Shown here piece by piece: positions 30,915 through 34,186 of a DNA stretch of 34,186 nt. The stretch is from Acidobacteriota bacterium. GTDB lineage: Bacteria > Acidobacteriota > Terriglobia > Terriglobales > Acidobacteriaceae. A program made the translations under genes and the position numbers. The first letter of the stretch is position 1. Every line of letters begins with the position of its first letter. Location of the stretch: NCBI GenBank assembly GCA_021779695.1, contig JAJYAE010000007.1, forward strand, positions 1 through 34,186. Direction: 5' to 3'. The notes under the pieces were generated by a model. The model was not told the DNA's origin and made no database searches. It saw only the letters and a list, made by a program, of their open reading frames with translations.

Positions 30915-31451
30915 ATGGCCACGACTCTTGCAAGCGTGGAAGCGCGTGAAGTTGTTCGCTGTGATTTCTGCAGCCTGGTTCAATACCGCACGCGAGACTC
31001 ACACTGCCGGAAGTGCCACCGGCCCCTCGATCATGAGGAGCCGACTCCGCTAGCGCCGCAACTTGTGGAATCATCTGCAGCCGGATCCGCTGAACAAGCG
31101 GGGATGCAGGTGGCGGCTCAAGTTCGTGAAATCCGACGTGCTCGACATTTGAGTCAGCGCCAGCTCGCCAGCCGCATGCAGGTGCCGCGGACCTACATCT
31201 CGAAGATCGAGAACGGGAAGGCGATTCCGACGCTTGGTTCACTGGAGCGCCTGGCGGATGCGCTTGAGGTGTGCGTCAGTCAGCTGGTGCGGGATGCGCG
31301 CAGCTGTCGGGAAGAGGAGATCGCAAGCATCCTGGCAGATCCCTTTCTGGCGGAGATTGCAGCGTTGCTACCCCAATTGGATACGCTGCACCGGACTCTA
31401 CTGCAGGGAGCAGTCCGCGACGCAGCGATGGGCCGCCGGCGCACAGCCTAG
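30915..31451 (+). CDS. zinc-ribbon plus XRE helix-turn-helix regulator
   Basis: 178 residues from ATG at 30915; a GTG at 30861 would lengthen it, and neither start has a strong ribosome binding site. C16-x2-C19 and C31-x2-C34 (CDFCSLVQYRTRDSHCRKC) form a zinc ribbon. Residues 67-122 form a Cro/C1-type helix-turn-helix (HLSQRQLASRMQVPRTYISK, then ENGKAIPTLGSLERLADAL). The C-terminal 50 residues are helical, perhaps for dimerisation. The zinc ribbon, with a YR after the second Cys, resembles that of the 69-residue protein at 18415. It is transcribed in the same direction as uppS-cdsA but 229 bases upstream, so it may or may not regulate them. Confidence 0.8.
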   Translation: MATTLASVEAREVVRCDFCSLVQYRTRDSHCRKCHRPLDHEEPTPLAPQLVESSAAGSAEQAGMQVAAQVREIRRARHLSQRQLASRMQVPRTYISKIENGKAIPTLGSLERLADALEVCVSQLVRDARSCREEEIASILADPFLAEIAALLPQLDTLHRTLLQGAVRDAAMGRRRTA

Positions 31452-31657
31452 GACCCTCGTCCGCACGGAAGCCCAGCAGTGCCATTTCTGAGCAGGCTCC
31501 GTAACCGATGAGGGTGGTCCCCGTTGGTGAGCGCAGGAGCCTTTGCGGGCGGCGGGTACGTGTGCTAGGTTCGATGGTGCCGCACTTTACGGGTTTGCGG
31601 CGGGCGGCTTTTTGGATGCAACGGGCGAGAGGCCGCCGCTATGGGCGCAGCGAATCT

Positions 31658-31676
31658 GAGATTGCGTCGCAATCTC
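31658..31676. promoter_or_regulatory. perfect 19-bp palindrome upstream of uppS
   Basis: GAGATTGCG-T-CGCAATCTC is a perfect inverted repeat with a one-base centre, ending five bases before the GTG at 31681. It could be an operator for a dimeric helix-turn-helix protein or a translation-controlling hairpin. Its half-site GAGATTGCG was not noticed elsewhere in the window. Confidence 0.5.
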
Positions 31677-31680
31677 TCCT

Positions 31681-32562
31681 GTGTCGCAAACCGGCAATCA
31701 TCCGATCACTTCACTGAAGAGGCTTCCTTTGTACTCATCAGGCACGCCGCGAATCCATGAGCTCTCGCCTGAGGAACTCTCCGTTTACGCGATGCTGAAG
31801 CCGGGGAGTCTGCCACAGCACGTAGCGATCATCATGGATGGAAACGGCAGATGGGCGGGTAGACGTTCGCTGAAGCGGTTCCTGGGGCATCAACAGGGCG
31901 CGAAAAGTGTACAACTGGTGACCGAGACTGCCTCGCGGATTGGATTGCCATGGCTGACTCTTTATGCGTTCTCTCTGGAGAACAAGCTGCGGCGGCCGCG
32001 CGCGGAAGTGAACTTTCTGATGCGTCTGCTTAAGACCTATTTGGAGAACAATGTACAGCGCATGATGGACAATAACGTGCGGGTCCGGTACATCGGAAGA
32101 ACGCATGAGCTGCCAGCTGAGGTGCAGGACAAGATGCGCTGGGCTGAAGAGACGACCTCGCGGAACACTGGGACAACTCTTACGCTGGCACTGAACTATG
32201 GGGCGCGGTCTGAATTATTAGATGCATTTCGCGGTCTGGCGGCAGAGGTGCGCACGAAGCATCTCAACCCTGAACGGTTGACTGAGGAAGACATTCATCG
32301 CCACTTATATACGGCCCATATGCCGGATCCGGATTTGCTCATCCGAACTTCCGGCGAGATGCGGATTTCCAACTTCCTGCTCTGGCAAATCGCCTATGCA
32401 GAGATCTACGTGACCGACCGGCTGTGGCCTGATTTTCGCGGGATCCACTTACTGGAGGCCATTGCGGCCTTCCAGCGGCGTGAGAGGCGATTTGGCGGCA
32501 TTGGCGAGGGTTGCGGCGAAGTGGAAGAGGATCCGGATCGGATCCGGATCGCGGCAAGCTGA
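31681..32562 (+). CDS. uppS: isoprenyl transferase (undecaprenyl diphosphate synthase)
   Basis: 293 residues from the GTG at 31681. The start is unsure: no Shine-Dalgarno is present, and later starts (TTG near 31729, ATG at 31792) would give 245-280 residues, closer to the family length. UppS makes the undecaprenyl carrier for peptidoglycan and glycan synthesis from farnesyl diphosphate. Core motifs are HVAIIMDGNGRWAGRR (catalytic D53), FLGHQQGAKSV, LTLYAFSLENKLRRP, LNYGARSELLDA, and LIRTSGEMRISNFLLWQ with YAEIYVTDRLWPDF. The extension HELSPEELSVYAML looks conserved in related acidobacterial sequences as I recall them. Two 11-bp direct repeats shape the C-terminus. Likely cotranscribed with cdsA. 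Confidence 0.92.
   Translation: MSQTGNHPITSLKRLPLYSSGTPRIHELSPEELSVYAMLKPGSLPQHVAIIMDGNGRWAGRRSLKRFLGHQQGAKSVQLVTETASRIGLPWLTLYAFSLENKLRRPRAEVNFLMRLLKTYLENNVQRMMDNNVRVRYIGRTHELPAEVQDKMRWAEETTSRNTGTTLTLALNYGARSELLDAFRGLAAEVRTKHLNPERLTEEDIHRHLYTAHMPDPDLLIRTSGEMRISNFLLWQIAYAEIYVTDRLWPDFRGIHLLEAIAAFQRRERRFGGIGEGCGEVEEDPDRIRIAAS
32530..32551. repeat. 11-bp tandem repeat in the 3' end of uppS
   Basis: GATCCGGATCG occurs twice head to tail (32530-32540 and 32541-32551). The unit is not a multiple of three, so gain or loss of a copy would change the last few residues of UppS. Confidence 0.8.
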
Positions 32563-32690
32563 GCGCTGTTTGATTTCTCTTGAAGCTTAAAGGTGCATCG
32601 AGTGGAGCCCCGGGCCCTGCTCGTACGAGTGCGCGCGATTGAAGGCGAGTTGCGCGGGCGGGGTGCCCGGCAGTGTATTCTCAACGCTGA

Positions 32691-33509
32691 ATGAAACGCG
32701 TGTTAACAGGTCTTATTCTGGCGCCCGCAGTTCTGGCCTTGGTGCTATTGGGTCCAAGGTGGATGATTGCGCTGGCGGTGGCAGGGGTCTCAATGCTGGC
32801 GGGCTGGGAGCTTCTGGGTTTAGCAGAGAAGTGCGGAGCGCGGCCACCTCGGGTGGCAGTGATGCTGGCTCTTGCGGCCCTTTTTTCCGGCAACTTTGAG
32901 TGGCCGGATCAGACCGTGGTGTTGCTAAGTGCCATCTCTGTCGCTTTGGTCGGCTACTGTACGGTGAAGTCGCCAGTAGAGCGGATGCTCGCTGATGTGA
33001 CGTCCGCAGTATTTGCATTGTTTTATACAGGATTGACGCTGCTGGCGCTGCCGACATTGCGTGACTCCGCCAATGGCCCTTCGGTGGTGGTGTTCTTGCT
33101 TTGTGCGGTGTGGGCGGGCGACATTGCCGCACTCTACGTGGGTCGGATGTGGGGACGACACAAGATGGCCCCAGCTTTGAGCCCCAACAAGACCTGGGAG
33201 GGCGCGTTCGGGTCTGTGCTGGGCAGCGTGGCGGTTACGGGGCTGTTACTGGAGCTCGGCAATCTGCTGGCGCAGTGGAACTTCATGCGGCTCTCATTCG
33301 CGGATTCCGTGTGGTGGTCGTGGCTGTTGATGGCAATTGTGGTGAATGTCGCGGCGCAGTTGGGTGACATTGCGGAGTCGGCGCTGAAGCGGTCGGCCGG
33401 CGTCAAGGACTCAGGCAGGTTGTTGCCAGGGCACGGGGGAGTATTAGACCGAATTGACGCGCTGCTGCTGGCGGCCCCAGTGCTGTGGTGCGCTCAAGTG
33501 CTTCGTTAG
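32691..33509 (+). CDS. cdsA: phosphatidate cytidylyltransferase
   Basis: 272 residues with about eight membrane helices. The enzyme makes CDP-diacylglycerol from phosphatidate and CTP, the branch point of phospholipid synthesis. The C-terminal family signature is complete: SALKRSAGVKDSGRLLPGHG followed by GVLDRIDALLLA. Upstream lie the conserved GDIAALYVGRMWGRHKMAP and SPNKTWEGAFGSVLGS. ATG at 32691 follows uppS by 128 bases, with little Shine-Dalgarno character. uppS-cdsA is a widespread pair; its usual followers dxr and rseP do not appear in the 677 bases that remain. Confidence 0.95.
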   Translation: MKRVLTGLILAPAVLALVLLGPRWMIALAVAGVSMLAGWELLGLAEKCGARPPRVAVMLALAALFSGNFEWPDQTVVLLSAISVALVGYCTVKSPVERMLADVTSAVFALFYTGLTLLALPTLRDSANGPSVVVFLLCAVWAGDIAALYVGRMWGRHKMAPALSPNKTWEGAFGSVLGSVAVTGLLLELGNLLAQWNFMRLSFADSVWWSWLLMAIVVNVAAQLGDIAESALKRSAGVKDSGRLLPGHGGVLDRIDALLLAAPVLWCAQVLR

Positions 33510-34186
33510 GGTTCTCCGTTGCCCTTCCAGGGCTTGGTGAATTGAAGGGAGATGGCTGAAGAGAGTCATGGATCTGAAACAAGAGCTCTCATCTCTCGGC
33601 GTGGTGGCCGCGCGCTTCTAGTTCAGTGAGTTCCTTTCGCTCGCAAAGCACAGCGGGACTCTTGCGCGGATCGTTCCCTTTGCGGACGACCCGTACGATG
33701 CGATTGGCTCGATCTGCATGATCATAGGAAAGCTGCTGGTGCTGTTCAGCCTGGTGTGCGCTCAGCTTTGGGTGGCTCTTTGCGTGCCGGGCACATTGGC
33801 GGAGACGACGTGGCGATGCTGCGTCACCCATCCGGATGGATCAATCGACCCGCCGCGGAAGAGGCCTTGTTTTTGCTGATCGGAATCGCAGTTATTGCGA
33901 AAGCCTGCGTCTTTCTGGTTCGACAGATGCTGCGGAAATTGCCGGACGTGGTTTTCGAGACAGGACGCACCAAGCTCCGCAGGTGCTCATTGCAAGTGTC
34001 GTTGCTCTCGGAGTCTATCCAGAGCAGTTAATTCGCAGCGGAGAGTTTCATCTTTTTTTCCAAATCTGATTCGATTCCTGCTGGTTTGGACACCTGCCTC
34101 ATCGCTCGTTGTTATGTTGTTGCATTGCGAGTTAGCCGATTCAAAGAGCATGACTTGCAATCTGTGATCGTTCCGTGCCGTGTAGA
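33510..34186. other. gene-poor stretch after cdsA
   Basis: 677 bases without a gene I can support. A weak hairpin, GCCCT-TCC-AGGGC (33521-33533), follows cdsA. Short open frames exist (33589-33831 minus; 33756-34031 plus; a 53-codon frame from ATG 33718 with a hydrophobic start) but none has a clear ribosome binding site or known motif. Hydrophobic codons in two plus-strand frames (33718-33800 and 33866-33925) could be remains of a decayed membrane protein gene. The right part, from 34040, is more AT-rich. Confidence 0.45.

Noticed and set aside
33589..33831. 80-codon minus-strand frame after cdsA
   Set aside because: Charged, His/Arg-rich translation without motif or ribosome binding site; no coupling to another gene.
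33718..33879. 53-codon frame with hydrophobic start and several cysteines
   Set aside because: The nearest upstream sequence lacks a Shine-Dalgarno, the length is within chance expectation, and no family is recognisable.
1..34186. CRISPR arrays, tRNA or rRNA genes, phage genes, replication origin
   Set aside because: No regularly spaced repeats, tRNA-like T-loop and acceptor pairs, rRNA segments, phage structural genes or DnaA-box clusters were noticed by reading; dnaB alone does not indicate an origin.

Overview
The window reads as a chromosomal segment of an acidobacterium, most likely class Terriglobia (Acidobacteriia). The grounds are a GC-rich background, several lineage-typical proteins of unknown function, small zinc-ribbon regulators, a split glycine decarboxylase and an orphan TadE/TadG operon. 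There is no rRNA, tRNA, CRISPR array or intact mobile element to confirm the taxon, so this is an inference from protein character.

Layout. 1-239 (-) is the truncated start of a radical SAM protein, possibly related to lipid-coupling (tetraether synthase-like) enzymes. 519-3879 holds a proline-rich exported protein (-), a small helical protein overlapping an RlpA-like lipoprotein (+), and a membrane-anchored coiled-coil protein (-). 4090-7481 (-) holds two overlapping exported TldD-like proteins, one with all zinc ligands and one with none. Divergent from them are an M48 membrane protease and a small muconolactone-isomerase-like protein (7560-9224, +). 9340-12755 (+) is gcvH-gcvPA-gcvPB. 13209-15637 (+) is a TadG-TadE-TadE operon behind an AT-rich leader, followed by dnaB (15735-17123, +).

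17184-19139 is a regulatory island: an XRE/S24-like repressor (-) divergent from a zinc-ribbon protein translationally coupled to a sigma-region-4-like protein (+). 19134-25912 (-) is a tightly packed set: CPBP protease, penicillin-acylase-family hydrolase, GT-C-like membrane protein, polyprenyl diphosphate synthase and DUF59 protein, the last four coupled by 4-bp overlaps or abutting ends. 26107-27096 (+) is a DHH phosphoesterase. 27202-27605 looks like a decayed NTF2-like gene followed by a possible IS1380-type transposase remnant. Then come a crotonase (-), a GT87-like mannosyltransferase relative (+), an HD-domain protein (-), a zinc-ribbon/XRE regulator (+), uppS and cdsA (+), and a gene-poor end (33510-34186).

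Themes. Much of the window serves the cell envelope: RlpA, exported peptidase-like proteins, prenyl diphosphate synthesis, UppS, CdsA, GT-C and GT87 proteins, and pilins. A second theme is catalytic-residue loss in otherwise intact genes: one TldD-like protein, the S24-like domain, the RlpA active site and the DUF59 cysteine. The strongest leads are the exported active/inactive TldD-like pair, the zinc-ribbon plus sigma-4 pair with its divergent non-cleaving S24-like regulator, and the bidirectional terminator inside the DUF59 coding end. I did not find a clearly novel defence or mobile system.
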